Shown here: one piece after another, positions 4,880 to 12,551 of the stretch
How positions within the stretch are numbered: position 1 is the stretch's first letter
Layout of the letters: every line of letters begins with the position of its first letter
Source: CAYYGL01 sp964471235
Lineage (GTDB): Bacteria > Calditrichota > Calditrichia > RBG-13-44-9 > J075
Assembly: GCA_964471235.1 (NCBI GenBank)
Contig: CAYYGL010000108.1
Coordinates: 1 to 16,597 of the forward strand
Length of the DNA stretch: 16,597 nt
Direction of reading: 5' to 3'
Translations under genes and position numbers: made by a program
The notes under the pieces: generated by a model
The model's database searches: none
What the model was told of the DNA's origin: nothing
The model's input: the letters and a program-made list of their open reading frames with translations, nothing else

Positions 4880-6466
4880 TCAAATCCCCAACTTCTTCAG
4901 CACCGCCTTCAACGCTGCGTCGGTTTCGGCGGCTTCCGTTTCCAGCACTTCTAACTCTTCCAGTATCTCCCCTATGGGGCGGTATTCTTCCTCCTCCGCT
5001 ACATGGATGTGCCGGGAGGGAGAGATGTTGTAGTCGGTGCGGGCAATCTCCTCCCGGCTGACAATGCGGCTGAATTTTTCTTCCTCTTTCCATTCCAGAA
5101 AAGTCCGGGCGATGCGCTCAATGCCTTCTTCGGGAATATAGTTTTTGGGATCGCCTTTTTCAAAGACCCGGCTGGCGTTTATCAGCAGCATTTTCCCCTT
5201 GCGGTCTTGCGGCTTGGATTTGTTCAGCACCAGGATAATGCCCGGGGCGCTGGTGTTGTAGAACAGGTTTTCCGGCAGGTAGATCACCCCTTCAATAAAA
5301 TCCTGCTCCACAAACCATTTGCGCACCTCTTTTTCTTTATTCCTATTGGCGTTGCCGGAACCGCGTGATGCCGCACCGGTGTCTAACACAATGGCGGCGC
5401 GCCCACCCTGCCCTGAGCCTGCCGAAGGGGGCTTCAGGCTGGCTAACACATGCTGCGCCCAGCCCCAGTCGGCGCTCTGCTTGCCGGGGAAACCCGCTCC
5501 GACGGGAAAACGCCCGAACTCGTCGGCGTCATAATCGTTCTCGGTAAACCAGTCCTGGTTCCACATGGGATTGGTCACCACCCGGTCAAAGGTTTTCAAT
5601 TTCCCATGTTCCCGGAATTTGGGATTGTGGAAGGTGTCGCCCAATTCGATCTTCCCTTCCATGTCGTGAATAATCATGTTCATGTTCGCCATCGCCCAGG
5701 TGTTGGCAATGTATTCCTGACCATACAACTTTAGCGGCGCCGGTTTCTCCCCTCGCCCGCCGGGAGAAGGGCTGGGGGTAATGGCGTTTTCCAGCGCCAG
5801 CTCGCATTTAATCAGCAGTCCTGCCGAGCCGCAGCAGGGATCATAAATCTCCATCCCCGGCTCCGGGTCCATAATTTTTGCCATTACCATCCCCACTTCC
5901 TGGGGAGTGTAGAATTCCCCGGCGGATTGCCCGGAGCCTTCGGCAAATTTACGGATCAGATACTCATAGCTGCGCCCGATGATATCCGGTTCCACATCCC
6001 GCAATCCCAGGCGTTTTTCGGAAATTTTCTCAATCAGGTTGGAAAGCCGGTCGTCTTCAATATCGCGCACCCCGTGGGTGGTGGCGTTAAAATCCACCCG
6101 GTCAATAATACCCTCCAACAGTGGATTGTGTCGGGCAATTTCCCGCAACCTGCTGGTCAGTTCCTGCCCCACGTTGGTGGTCAGCTTGCGAATCACCGAC
6201 CAGACTTCCTCATCGGGATTCTCCGGCACAAAGGGCAGGTAAAAGCGCACTAATTTCGGATCGCGCTTTACCAGTTGAAAGGCTTTGGCGCGGGAACCCA
6301 CCTTCTCAGCAATGCGGTTAATTTCGTCATCGAAGACATCGCAGAGCCGTTTGGCAAAGACCAGCGGTAAAATAAAATCTTTGTATTTGGGAGCGTCTGC
6401 CGCCCCCCGGATGCTGCACGCCGCATCCCAGATCCAGCTTTCCAGGGATTTCTCATTGTTCGCCAT
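4880..6466 (-). CDS. hsdM: Type I restriction-modification DNA methyltransferase subunit HsdM
   Basis: HsdM transfers the methyl group of S-adenosylmethionine to adenine N6 at the site chosen by HsdS. The 528-residue protein has the N-terminal helical HsdM_N domain (about 8-150) and SAGEFYTPQEV at 181-191. The AdoMet motif is DPCCGSAG at 209-216, and the catalytic motif appears as NPMW (299-302), a variant of NPPY/F that this subgroup normally uses (followed by NQDWF). The C-terminus is a helical coil ending LKAVLKKLGI. Two short segments look foreign and repeat-encoded: TPSPSPGGRGE (about 230-240) and PPSAGSGQGG (346-355). Both sit between conserved blocks and keep the frame. The ATG at 6466 has a GGAG 12 bases upstream and a good promoter at 6504-6532. 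It is the first gene of the minus-strand R-M locus. Confidence 0.96.
   Translation of the reverse strand: MANNEKSLESWIWDAACSIRGAADAPKYKDFILPLVFAKRLCDVFDDEINRIAEKVGSRAKAFQLVKRDPKLVRFYLPFVPENPDEEVWSVIRKLTTNVGQELTSRLREIARHNPLLEGIIDRVDFNATTHGVRDIEDDRLSNLIEKISEKRLGLRDVEPDIIGRSYEYLIRKFAEGSGQSAGEFYTPQEVGMVMAKIMDPEPGMEIYDPCCGSAGLLIKCELALENAITPSPSPGGRGEKPAPLKLYGQEYIANTWAMANMNMIIHDMEGKIELGDTFHNPKFREHGKLKTFDRVVTNPMWNQDWFTENDYDADEFGRFPVGAGFPGKQSADWGWAQHVLASLKPPSAGSGQGGRAAIVLDTGAASRGSGNANRNKEKEVRKWFVEQDFIEGVIYLPENLFYNTSAPGIILVLNKSKPQDRKGKMLLINASRVFEKGDPKNYIPEEGIERIARTFLEWKEEEKFSRIVSREEIARTDYNISPSRHIHVAEEEEYRPIGEILEELEVLETEAAETDAALKAVLKKLGI
5402..5431. repeat. GAG-N5-CGA hairpin repeat inserted in frame in hsdM
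   Basis: CCCT (5411-5414), core GAGCCTGCCGA (5415-5425), AGGG (5426-5429). The core has the same 11-base GAG-N5-CGA form as the hairpins around the GIY-YIG gene. It encodes PPSAGSGQGG of HsdM, between LASLK and RAAIVLDTG, blocks that are adjacent or joined by a short loop in relatives as I recall them. Confidence 0.6.
5744..5779. repeat. GC-rich repeat encoding TPSPSPGGRGE, inserted in frame in hsdM
   Basis: The minus strand reads CCCCCAGCCCTTCTCCCGGC then GGGCGAGGGG: a short C-rich/G-rich dyad. The peptide TPSPSPGGRGE is a recognisable translation of a dispersed intergenic repeat seen in many bacterial genomes (recalled, not checked). It falls between ELALEN and APLKLYGQEY of HsdM, a surface loop position. 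Confidence 0.5.
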
Positions 6467-6503
6467 CGTGATTCGCTTCTCCGTCAGGTAAAGTCAATAA
6501 TGA

Positions 6504-6532
6504 ATTGTAATCAGAATAATTCAAAAGTTCAA
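6504..6532 (-). promoter_or_regulatory. Sigma70-like promoter of hsdM
   Basis: On the minus strand TTGAAC (6532-6527) is followed after exactly 17 bases by TACAAT (6509-6504). The expected transcript start near 6497 leaves a leader of about 30 bases with a GGAG before the hsdM ATG at 6466. It would drive hsdM and probably the following genes, and it separates the R-M locus from the ligase cluster upstream. Confidence 0.55.
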
Positions 6533-6566
6533 GCAGATGATCACATTTTGAGATTGGACGTCACTT

Positions 6567-6667
6567 GAAATAGAACACAGACGAAACAGATAACGCTGAT
6601 TGACACGGAGGATGGGGCATCATATAAAAAAAATTGCGAAAATCCGGGTCCACCAGCGTTCTATTTC
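6567..6667. repeat. Inverted-repeat element of about 100 bp between the ligase cluster and hsdM
   Basis: Perfect 10-base terminal arms GAAATAGAAC (6567-6576) and GTTCTATTTC (6658-6667) bound a segment with CACAGACGAAACAG, GATTGACACGG and, near the other end, AATCCGGGTCCACC. The inner parts are also roughly complementary (GACACGGA with CCGGGTCC). This resembles a dispersed palindromic element of the ...CACGGATT... type that I have met in other genomes as multicopy intergenic DNA. It carries no gene. Confidence 0.55.
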
Positions 6668-6694
6668 TCTTCTGTGGAACTAATGCTAAACTCA

Positions 6695-7876
6695 CTATCC
6701 CGCTGGGTGATACGCCAACGACGACCCCACCCAGGTTTTGTTTTTGTTATAATCCACGCCCATCATTTTTCCCTTGCTGATGCGCACCAGGTTGTTCACT
6801 AAAATCGGTTCTTCATCCCAGATAAACATCATCCGCACCTCAGCAGTGGCATTCTCATCCGGGGTTTTCAAAAACGGGGTATACCCTATCTTACGCTGTA
6901 AAATATAATTTCCCCGGTTGCTTAGATTGTCCAACAATTCCCGGGTCACATCTAATACGACTCCCTGACCGGCAAAGGAAAAGAGTGGCTTAAGCACGTA
7001 ATGTTCCAGGTCCGGGGGGTATTCGGTGAGGTCTTTCAGATAGTAACAGGGTGGGCAATAGGGGCTATGGATAAGGGGCAGGGTGTATTTGCTTACCTTA
7101 AAAAACCAGTTGGGATGCCCCACCCAGGTGACATTCAATTCGGCGGTTATGTCGAAACTGAATTGCACATTCTTTGCCATCAATTCGTCGAAGATAAAGC
7201 GGTAATAAATTCGCTCTACCGGAATTTCAACCCCGCGGCGACGGTAAAATAACCGTTCGCCCTTCCGGTATAAGTCGGTTACGCATACATGGGGGATCCC
7301 GTAATACGTTTCGGTAATGTAGAAATCGATCCGGGTTTTCTGCTGATCCGGCTCCAATTCCAGCAACACCACGTTTTCCGGGTCACTGTTGCCCAATAGA
7401 ATGTCACCCAGTAGTTTCTTATACGATTCCCGGTTCAATCCACTGAAGAACGGCGTAAACCCCTCGGGGAGAGAAAAATACTGGCGGAGTTTGCCATCCA
7501 GGTAGTGCTGGAAGGCATAGAGCGATGGGAAACCCTGCAATTCGATCAATTGGGGAATGAATTCGCCATTTGCATCCCGGCAGATGGCGAAATCAATCTG
7601 AAGGAAGGTGGGGTGTTCATCTTCGTTTGCCACCACCAATTGCGGGGGGACGGCATCTTTAACTTTTTCCATATAATCCGGCTGCCGAATTACCTGTAAC
7701 ATCTCCCGGGAAGCGGCAATCAGTGTTTGGACGAAGTGCTCCGGCAGGAACAACGGCGTTTCCGCTACCCGGAATACCAGGCTGTGATGATAGCACTCAT
7801 TGATGTCCCGGATCATTTCCAGATAGGCTTGTTCGTCGAAATGTGCATTAAAGGCGTCTCGGAGTTCCGGTATCAT
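6695..7876 (-). CDS. Conserved protein, predicted circularly permuted ATP-grasp ligase
   Basis: The 393-residue protein has no signal peptide or membrane segment. Near the N-terminus is DFAICRD (Asp95) with IELQGFPSLYAF (Glu112, Gln114), which resembles the metal-binding strand pair at the end of ordinary ATP-grasp enzymes. Near the C-terminus is YVLKPLFSFAGQGV (Lys296, Gly303, Gly305), resembling the ATP-binding lysine and glycine loop that normally comes first, then YILQRKI and EVRMMFIWDEEPILV. That reversed order is known for glutathionylspermidine-synthase-type permuted ATP-grasp proteins. The predicted role is ATP-dependent joining of a carboxylate to an amine. It is third in a minus-strand cluster after an ATP-grasp and a GCS2 ligase, 86 bases behind the latter. 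Fold assignment is inference; the family is otherwise uncharacterised as far as I know. Confidence 0.7.
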   Translation of the reverse strand: MIPELRDAFNAHFDEQAYLEMIRDINECYHHSLVFRVAETPLFLPEHFVQTLIAASREMLQVIRQPDYMEKVKDAVPPQLVVANEDEHPTFLQIDFAICRDANGEFIPQLIELQGFPSLYAFQHYLDGKLRQYFSLPEGFTPFFSGLNRESYKKLLGDILLGNSDPENVVLLELEPDQQKTRIDFYITETYYGIPHVCVTDLYRKGERLFYRRRGVEIPVERIYYRFIFDELMAKNVQFSFDITAELNVTWVGHPNWFFKVSKYTLPLIHSPYCPPCYYLKDLTEYPPDLEHYVLKPLFSFAGQGVVLDVTRELLDNLSNRGNYILQRKIGYTPFLKTPDENATAEVRMMFIWDEEPILVNNLVRISKGKMMGVDYNKNKTWVGSSLAYHPAG

Positions 7877-7962
7877 CTTAATTTCTATTCCCGGATTTGT
7901 TTCGGTACCGATTCAACTTATCTTTTCACCTTTGGAAAACGCATCCCCTATACCTCTTTTCC

Positions 7963-9081
7963 TCACTCAAGCCCCAACCCCTGGTGGGTCTCCTCGATGA
8001 TATAATCTACCACCCGTTTCAGGTCATTGGATTGCTCCCAAACCGCTAACTGGCGGTCGGCGCCGCTGCCCATTTCCAGAATTTTCCTGGCGTAATTCAC
8101 CTCTTCCCGGTTATCCAGGTCGTCCAGCACATCATCTACAAATTCCAATAGCTCATCCAGCAGGATGGGAAAATCAACCTCCTCCTGTTTCCCAAAATCG
8201 ATCAATTTGCCTTCAATACCGTAGCGGCTGGCGCGCCACTTGTTTTCCATAATCAGCGCCCGTCGATAGAGCCGGAAACCCAGGTTTTGTTTGATCAATT
8301 TATAAAGCTTGGCAACGATGGATTGGAAGATGGCAGCAATGCACAGGGTTTCTTCGGCGCGCATGGGAATATCGCAGACCCGAAACTCCAGGGTATCGAA
8401 ATACGGGTGAAGGCGGATATCCCACCAGATTTTTTTGGCATCGTCAATGCAATGGGTCTTCACCAGGATTTTCAGGAAGTTTTCGTATTCGGCTAAGGAA
8501 TTAAAATAATCGGGGATACCGGTGCGGGGGAACCGGTCGAACACTTTCACCCGGTAGGATTTAAACCCGGTGTTCCTGCCCACCCAGAACGGGGAGTTGG
8601 TGGAAAGTGCCAGGACATGAGGAACAAAATAACGAGCAGCGTTCATGATATGGATGCCCATTTCCCGGTTATCGATTCCCACGTGAACATGGAGTCCGAA
8701 GATTAAATTTGCCCGGGCAACCATCTGCATATCCTGCACAATGGTTTTATAGCGGGGATGCTGGGTGATCAACTGGTCTTTCCAGTGGGAAAAGGGGTGG
8801 GTGCCGGCAGCAGCAATGCGCATCCCGGATTCCATTGCCGCCCGGGCTAATTCCCGCCGCAGGTTTAACAAATCCTCCCGTGCTTCTGAGATATTCTCAC
8901 ACACGTGGGTGCCGATTTCCACTACCGATTGGTGCAACTCCGGCTTTAGTTGATCCGCCAGGAATGGTTCCCTGGTCTGCTGCATAATTTGCTGGATATG
9001 AGACCGCAATTCCCGGGTCTCCGGATCCACAATTTGAAATTCCTCTTCAATCCCCACGGTAAACAATTTTGCTTCTCCCAT
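7963..9081 (-). CDS. Carboxylate-amine ligase, GCS2 family (YbdK-type)
   Basis: The family forms gamma-glutamyl-type amide bonds with ATP; YbdK of E. coli has weak glutamate-cysteine ligase activity. Visible hallmarks of the COG2170 group are FTVGIEEEFQIVDPETREL at the start, LKPELHQSVVEIGTHVC, AAGTHPFSHW, FGLHVHVG, TNSPFW...GFKSYRVKVFDRFPRTG and WWDIRLHPYFDTLEFRVCDIP. At about 372 residues it is full length. An ATG at 9081 is chosen since GIEEEF usually lies close to the start. A GTG at 9090 directly adjoining the stop of the upstream ATP-grasp gene is an alternative (375 residues). The three-base spacing indicates translational coupling with the ATP-grasp gene. The substrate is unknown. In cluster with two ATP-grasp-like proteins it is probably one step in assembling a short peptide or amide product. 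Confidence 0.92.
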   Translation of the reverse strand: MGEAKLFTVGIEEEFQIVDPETRELRSHIQQIMQQTREPFLADQLKPELHQSVVEIGTHVCENISEAREDLLNLRRELARAAMESGMRIAAAGTHPFSHWKDQLITQHPRYKTIVQDMQMVARANLIFGLHVHVGIDNREMGIHIMNAARYFVPHVLALSTNSPFWVGRNTGFKSYRVKVFDRFPRTGIPDYFNSLAEYENFLKILVKTHCIDDAKKIWWDIRLHPYFDTLEFRVCDIPMRAEETLCIAAIFQSIVAKLYKLIKQNLGFRLYRRALIMENKWRASRYGIEGKLIDFGKQEEVDFPILLDELLEFVDDVLDDLDNREEVNYARKILEMGSGADRQLAVWEQSNDLKRVVDYIIEETHQGLGLE

Positions 9082-9090
9082 GAGACACAC

Positions 9091-10077
9091 TCACTTTTTT
9101 AGTTGTGTTTGAACGGAACGGATGGTTATCCGTTTATAACGTACCGCCGAGGTGACAAATTTCCCCCAGGTCAAATTGACAGCCCCTTCCCGGTGAACTT
9201 TTGCGTGCCGAATTGCCATATTCGCTGCCGCTTCCACCACCCAGTTGAAATTCTCCTCACCCACGGAATAATAATCCGCATCCGGTGCCGGGTTGCCAAA
9301 ATCTATCGCATAAGGAATTCCTTCCCGGATTGCCAGTTCCACGGTGTTAAAATCATATCCCAGCCCGGTGCACAGTTTAAGCACCGCTTTTTCCATTTTC
9401 GTCTTTAATTTGGCTTCCACCGGCTTGGGATTTTTAACATACTGCAAATGATAAGGCTGGCGAGGATCATATTCCATTAAGCGTACATCCCGCCGGTCCA
9501 GGCAGTAACAGCGATAATAATCCGTAAACATTATCTCCTCCTGCAGCATCATCACCAGGGTTCCGGTCTGGTCGTATTTCTCAAAGAACTCATCGGGGTT
9601 ATGAACCTTGTACACATGCTTCCATCCCCCGCCGGAAAAGGGTTTAAAAAATGCCGGGAAGCCCACGTAATTAAAAATGGCTTCCCAATCCAGTGGAAAC
9701 GCCAGATTGCGCAAGGACATCTCTTCGGTTTCCGGGGGGCGCTCTTTGGAAGGCAGCAGAACCGTTTTCGGCACCGCGACCCCCACCATCTGCGCCAGGG
9801 CGTTGTTAAAAAATTTGTCATCGGCGCTCCACCAGAAGGGATTGTTGATAACATCCACCCCCGCAGAAGCAGCGTTCTTCAGATACCCCCGGTAAAAAGG
9901 AACATCCTGGGAGATTCGATCAATAATCACCGCATAATCACCGGCTTCCCCCTGGATGACCTTGTCAATTTTTACAAACTCCGCCTGAATATCCTTTTCT
10001 CTTTTGGCATTCACCCGCTCCACAAAAGCATGGGGAAACGTATTCTCCCTGCCAAATAGTATCCCGATTTTTTTCAT
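9091..10077 (-). CDS. ATP-grasp domain ligase (RimK/D-Ala-D-Ala ligase-like)
   Basis: The start is ATG 10077 (MKKIGILFGRENTFP), 13 bases after AGGAG; a longer frame to 10125 has no such support. The 328-residue protein has an N-terminal Rossmann-like domain (1-80), then the ATP-grasp core. Visible are DDKFFNNALAQ (86-96), the ATP lysine and glycine loop FFKPFSGGGW (143-152), the adenine-binding LQEE (178-181), and a metal site resembling IDFGNPAPD (258-266, Asp259 and Asn262). These enzymes activate a carboxylate as acyl phosphate and join it to an amine or thiol. It is the first gene of a three-gene minus-strand cluster with a GCS2 ligase whose start adjoins its stop. It is too unlike Ddl (no Ddl end motif) to be peptidoglycan D-Ala-D-Ala ligase, and the substrate is unknown. 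Confidence 0.88.
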   Translation of the reverse strand: MKKIGILFGRENTFPHAFVERVNAKREKDIQAEFVKIDKVIQGEAGDYAVIIDRISQDVPFYRGYLKNAASAGVDVINNPFWWSADDKFFNNALAQMVGVAVPKTVLLPSKERPPETEEMSLRNLAFPLDWEAIFNYVGFPAFFKPFSGGGWKHVYKVHNPDEFFEKYDQTGTLVMMLQEEIMFTDYYRCYCLDRRDVRLMEYDPRQPYHLQYVKNPKPVEAKLKTKMEKAVLKLCTGLGYDFNTVELAIREGIPYAIDFGNPAPDADYYSVGEENFNWVVEAAANMAIRHAKVHREGAVNLTWGKFVTSAVRYKRITIRSVQTQLKK

Positions 10078-10180
10078 ACCAATCCAATATCTCCTGATAT
10101 GTATGAACTCTCTGTCAATAAGCAACTGAATTTTTTTAATCGGCCGGTAGAAAATTTAACGTTTGAATTGAAATTTCATA

Positions 10181-10195
10181 TCTCATGCCATGAGA
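10181..10195. promoter_or_regulatory. 15-bp palindrome TCTCATG-C-CATGAGA, possible operator
   Basis: A perfect 7-base inverted repeat about a single central base, about 100 bases upstream of the ATP-grasp start and in the divergent region. Size and symmetry suit a dimeric regulator. No copy was noticed elsewhere in the window. Confidence 0.35.
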
Positions 10196-10233
10196 AACAG
10201 GCAACAGAACATTACTGAAATTTAGCGTTATTT

Positions 10234-10365
10234 ATGAAAAAAACAATCCTTTTTTTTGCGCTGGTGGGGGAATTTTTAACCGGAAGTCAACTATTTAGCG
10301 ATATGCCCGATTGTGTGGTTCCGGCTTTTCCGATGTTTTTTCCGGGTATTGCCGTAATCATCTGA
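10234..10365 (+). CDS. Doubtful 43-codon ORF with signal-peptide-like start
   Basis: An ATG reads MKKTILFFALVGEFLTGSQL, a positively charged start followed by a hydrophobic stretch, then DMPDCVVPAFPMFFPGIAVII and TGA. It looks like an export signal with a very short, cysteine-containing hydrophobic remainder. There is no Shine-Dalgarno. It could be a small secreted or membrane peptide, the broken start of a lost exported protein, or chance. It sits between the divergent ligase cluster and tatC. Confidence 0.25.
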   Translation: MKKTILFFALVGEFLTGSQLFSDMPDCVVPAFPMFFPGIAVII

Positions 10366-10603
10366 AACTTACCTCACCCATCCCCACCCCAAATCTCACC
10401 GGGGAGCCATTTGGCAGCGGCAATGGGTTCCTCAGGTGAAATGCCTCTTTTTTGAAAACTGAACTGCCAATGGCACGGAATGCTCCTCCAACCGAAATTT
10501 TCCGGCAAAATTAAACAAAGTGTTCATTTTTCCTTTCCTTACCTTTAAATTAGCCCGTCTTTAGGTCGGATGTGAAATAACGGCAAAAGCGGGGATAATT
10601 GCA

Positions 10604-11425
10604 TTGCGAGAAAAAATTGATGAGGAAATGAGTTTTTTGGACCACCTGGAAGAGTTGCGCTGGACCATCCTGCGATCCCTGATAGCGCTGTTTGTGGGTA
10701 TGATTCTGTGCTTCATTGTGGCAAAATATATTCTCAACTTTCTCACCCTTCCGGCGGTCAATATGGACCCCCCACTCACTTTGCAGGTGCTGAAAGTGCA
10801 GGGCATGTTTACCGTTTACCTGGAAATCGGGTTTTTTGGGGGGATCATCCTCTCCCTACCTTATATCTTGTATGAAATCTGGAAGTTCATTAGTCCCGGA
10901 CTAAAGCCCGAGGAGCGGCATCATGTTTTTCCCCTGATTGGTGCTGCTACCCTGCTGTTTTTGGTGGGGGTCTCATTTGCCTATTTAATTATCCTTCCTT
11001 TTGCCCTGAAATTTTTTACCGGACTGGCACCCACGGAAATCAGCACCAATATAGCCATTGATTTTTACATTGGCTTTACCATCCGCCTGATGGCAATTTT
11101 CGGAATTATCTTTGAACTGCCGGTGCTCAGTTTCGGGCTGGGGAAAGTAGGGCTGTTAACCTCCGCACTGATGAAAAAATACCGCCGCCATGCCGTCGTC
11201 ATTATATTTTTGTTAGCCGGAATTTTAACCCCACCGGATCCAATGACCCAGATTATGCTCGGTGTTCCGTTATTGCTGTTGTATGAACTCTCCATTTATG
11301 TGGTCAAGTTAGTGGAAAAGAAGGAGGCGGAAGACCTTGCAGAAGAAGATGCCGGACCGTCTCCAACGCCCCAGCCGGAAATCTTTCGGAGTCAGGAAAA
11401 TCCTCCCCCGGAAGACGCTAACTAA
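10604..11425 (+). CDS. tatC: Sec-independent protein translocase TatC
   Basis: TatC is the inner-membrane receptor of the twin-arginine system, which exports folded proteins carrying RR signal peptides. The sequence shows the family's N-terminal MSFLDHLEELRW block and a short periplasmic loop. YILYEIWKFISPGLKPEERH comes before the third membrane segment, and six hydrophobic segments are spread to about residue 250. The strongly conserved IFGIIFELPVLSFGL and AGILTPPDPMTQIMLGVPLLLLYE follow. The charged, proline-rich tail after about 250 is extra. A TTG at 10604 (GGGG nine bases upstream) gives 273 residues; the ATG at 10628 gives 265 and starts directly at the conserved block, so either is possible. 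No tatA/tatB is in the window. It is the first gene of the plus-strand string, 28 bases before the prenyl synthase. Confidence 0.96.
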   Translation: MREKIDEEMSFLDHLEELRWTILRSLIALFVGMILCFIVAKYILNFLTLPAVNMDPPLTLQVLKVQGMFTVYLEIGFFGGIILSLPYILYEIWKFISPGLKPEERHHVFPLIGAATLLFLVGVSFAYLIILPFALKFFTGLAPTEISTNIAIDFYIGFTIRLMAIFGIIFELPVLSFGLGKVGLLTSALMKKYRRHAVVIIFLLAGILTPPDPMTQIMLGVPLLLLYELSIYVVKLVEKKEAEDLAEEDAGPSPTPQPEIFRSQENPPPEDAN

Positions 11426-11453
11426 TTGCCAACCAACATGGATATCCTGTTGC

Positions 11454-12431
11454 ATGAAAAAAGCCTTAAAACACATTTTTCAACCAATCGATGATGATTT
11501 AAAACACTTTGCCACCCATTTTAACCGCATCATGAGTTCCGATGTAAAACTGGTCGATCAGGTGGCAAAATACCTGGTAAAGCATAAGGGGAAGCAATTT
11601 CGACCGGCTCTGCTCCTGGTTTCCGCCCGCAGTGTGGGGGAGCCCAACGATCACACCTACACCACGGCAGCGGTAGTGGAACTGCTTCATACTGCCACTT
11701 TAATTCATGACGATGTGATTGATGATGCCGAACTGCGGCGGGGTTTTCGCACCATCCATAAAATCTGGAAAAATAAAATCGCTATTTTGATGGGGGATTA
11801 CCTGCTTGCCAAATCGCTGATAGCCGCCACCGATACCGGCAGCCTGGAGATTATGAACACCGTGGCAACCGTGGCAAAGCGGTTGATTAAGGGAGAGATT
11901 TTTGAAATCCAGAAAGCGCGTAAGCTGGATATCAACGAGGAAGATTATTTTCGGATGATAGCCGACAAGACGGCCTCCTTGATTTCCGCTTGCTGTGAAT
12001 TGGGTGCACTCACGGTGAATGCCAGCAACACGGAACGGGTGGCGCTGCGGCAGTTTGGCGAAAACCTGGGGTTGGCGTTCCAGATCAAGGATGACCTGCT
12101 GGATTATGAGAGCAACAGCGGCATCCTGGGGAAACCGGCGTTAGCGGATTTGCAGGATAAAAAAATTACCCTGCCCCTGCTCTATGCCTTTCGGGATTCC
12201 GAAGAAAGGGAACGGAAACGGATTATCAGGCTGATCAAAAACGGAGCCGTGAAGAAAGATGTCGGGGTGATATTGAAATATATTGAGGCACACCGGGGGC
12301 TGGAAAAAGCGAAGCAAAAAGCCGAGGCGATAAAAGATGCTGCCATCCGGTCGTTAACAGTGATACCCGATTCCCCTTCCCGGCGCTCCCTGGAGGAACT
12401 GGCGGAATTTGTGTTAAACCGTCGGAAATAA
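11454..12431 (+). CDS. ispB: Long-chain polyprenyl diphosphate synthase (IspB-like)
   Basis: It condenses isopentenyl diphosphate onto an allylic primer to make the all-trans side chain of quinones. From ATG 11454 the protein has 325 residues, normal for the family. GKQFRPALLL is at 46-55 and the first aspartate-rich motif DDVIDD at 86-91, with RRG at 95-97. The second motif is DDLLD at 213-217, preceded by QIK, then GKPALADLQDKKITLPLL. The fifth residue before the first motif is Ala81; a small residue there is known to permit long chains (about C30-C50), so it is not a farnesyl or geranylgeranyl synthase. Exact chain length cannot be told. A longer frame to 11337 overlaps tatC and lacks family sequence, so it was not used. 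Quinone type is probably menaquinone in this lineage, an inference. Confidence 0.93.
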   Translation: MKKALKHIFQPIDDDLKHFATHFNRIMSSDVKLVDQVAKYLVKHKGKQFRPALLLVSARSVGEPNDHTYTTAAVVELLHTATLIHDDVIDDAELRRGFRTIHKIWKNKIAILMGDYLLAKSLIAATDTGSLEIMNTVATVAKRLIKGEIFEIQKARKLDINEEDYFRMIADKTASLISACCELGALTVNASNTERVALRQFGENLGLAFQIKDDLLDYESNSGILGKPALADLQDKKITLPLLYAFRDSEERERKRIIRLIKNGAVKKDVGVILKYIEAHRGLEKAKQKAEAIKDAAIRSLTVIPDSPSRRSLEELAEFVLNRRK

Positions 12432-12530
12432 GCCGGAACGAGAAAACGTGTGTTGTCAGGGGGTAAGACTGGTGGAAACGCCCCAAAGGAGTTCATCCCG
12501 GTGACTGCTGCTCCAGGGAGCCCTGTTGGA

Positions 12531-12551
12531 GGTGGCACTGCCACCCCGGTT
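12531..12551 (+). terminator. Weak terminator-like hairpin after the prenyl synthase
   Basis: GGTGG (12531-12535), loop CACTG, CCACC (12541-12545), extended by GGA before and CCGG after, then TTTTG. The stem is short and the T-run poor. It may partly end the tatC-ispB message; read-through into the DUF4153 gene is likely. Confidence 0.3.

Larger units (their letters stand above)
10078..10603. other. Divergent intergenic region between the ligase cluster and tatC
   Basis: About 525 bases with no convincing gene. It contains a 15-base palindrome (10181-10195), a doubtful 43-codon ORF (10234-10365), and a bulged inverted repeat, GCCATTTGGCAG (10406-10417) with CTGCCAATGGC (10464-10474), with a loop of 46 bases. 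T-rich pyrimidine tracts lie near 10525-10550. Promoters for both flanking transcripts must lie here, but none is clear. TTGCTT and TACATA with 16 bases between, read on the minus strand just before the AGGAG of the ATP-grasp gene, is the best weak candidate. Confidence 0.6.

Noticed and set aside
4880..6466. HsdM catalytic motif broken (NPMW instead of NPPY/F)
   Set aside because: NPMWNQDWF is, as far as I recall, a normal variant in this HsdM subgroup, so it does not imply an inactive enzyme.
9091..10125. Longer start for the ATP-grasp gene at 10125
   Set aside because: The extra 16 residues precede the conserved KKIGILFG strand, and AGGAG lies properly before the ATG at 10077.
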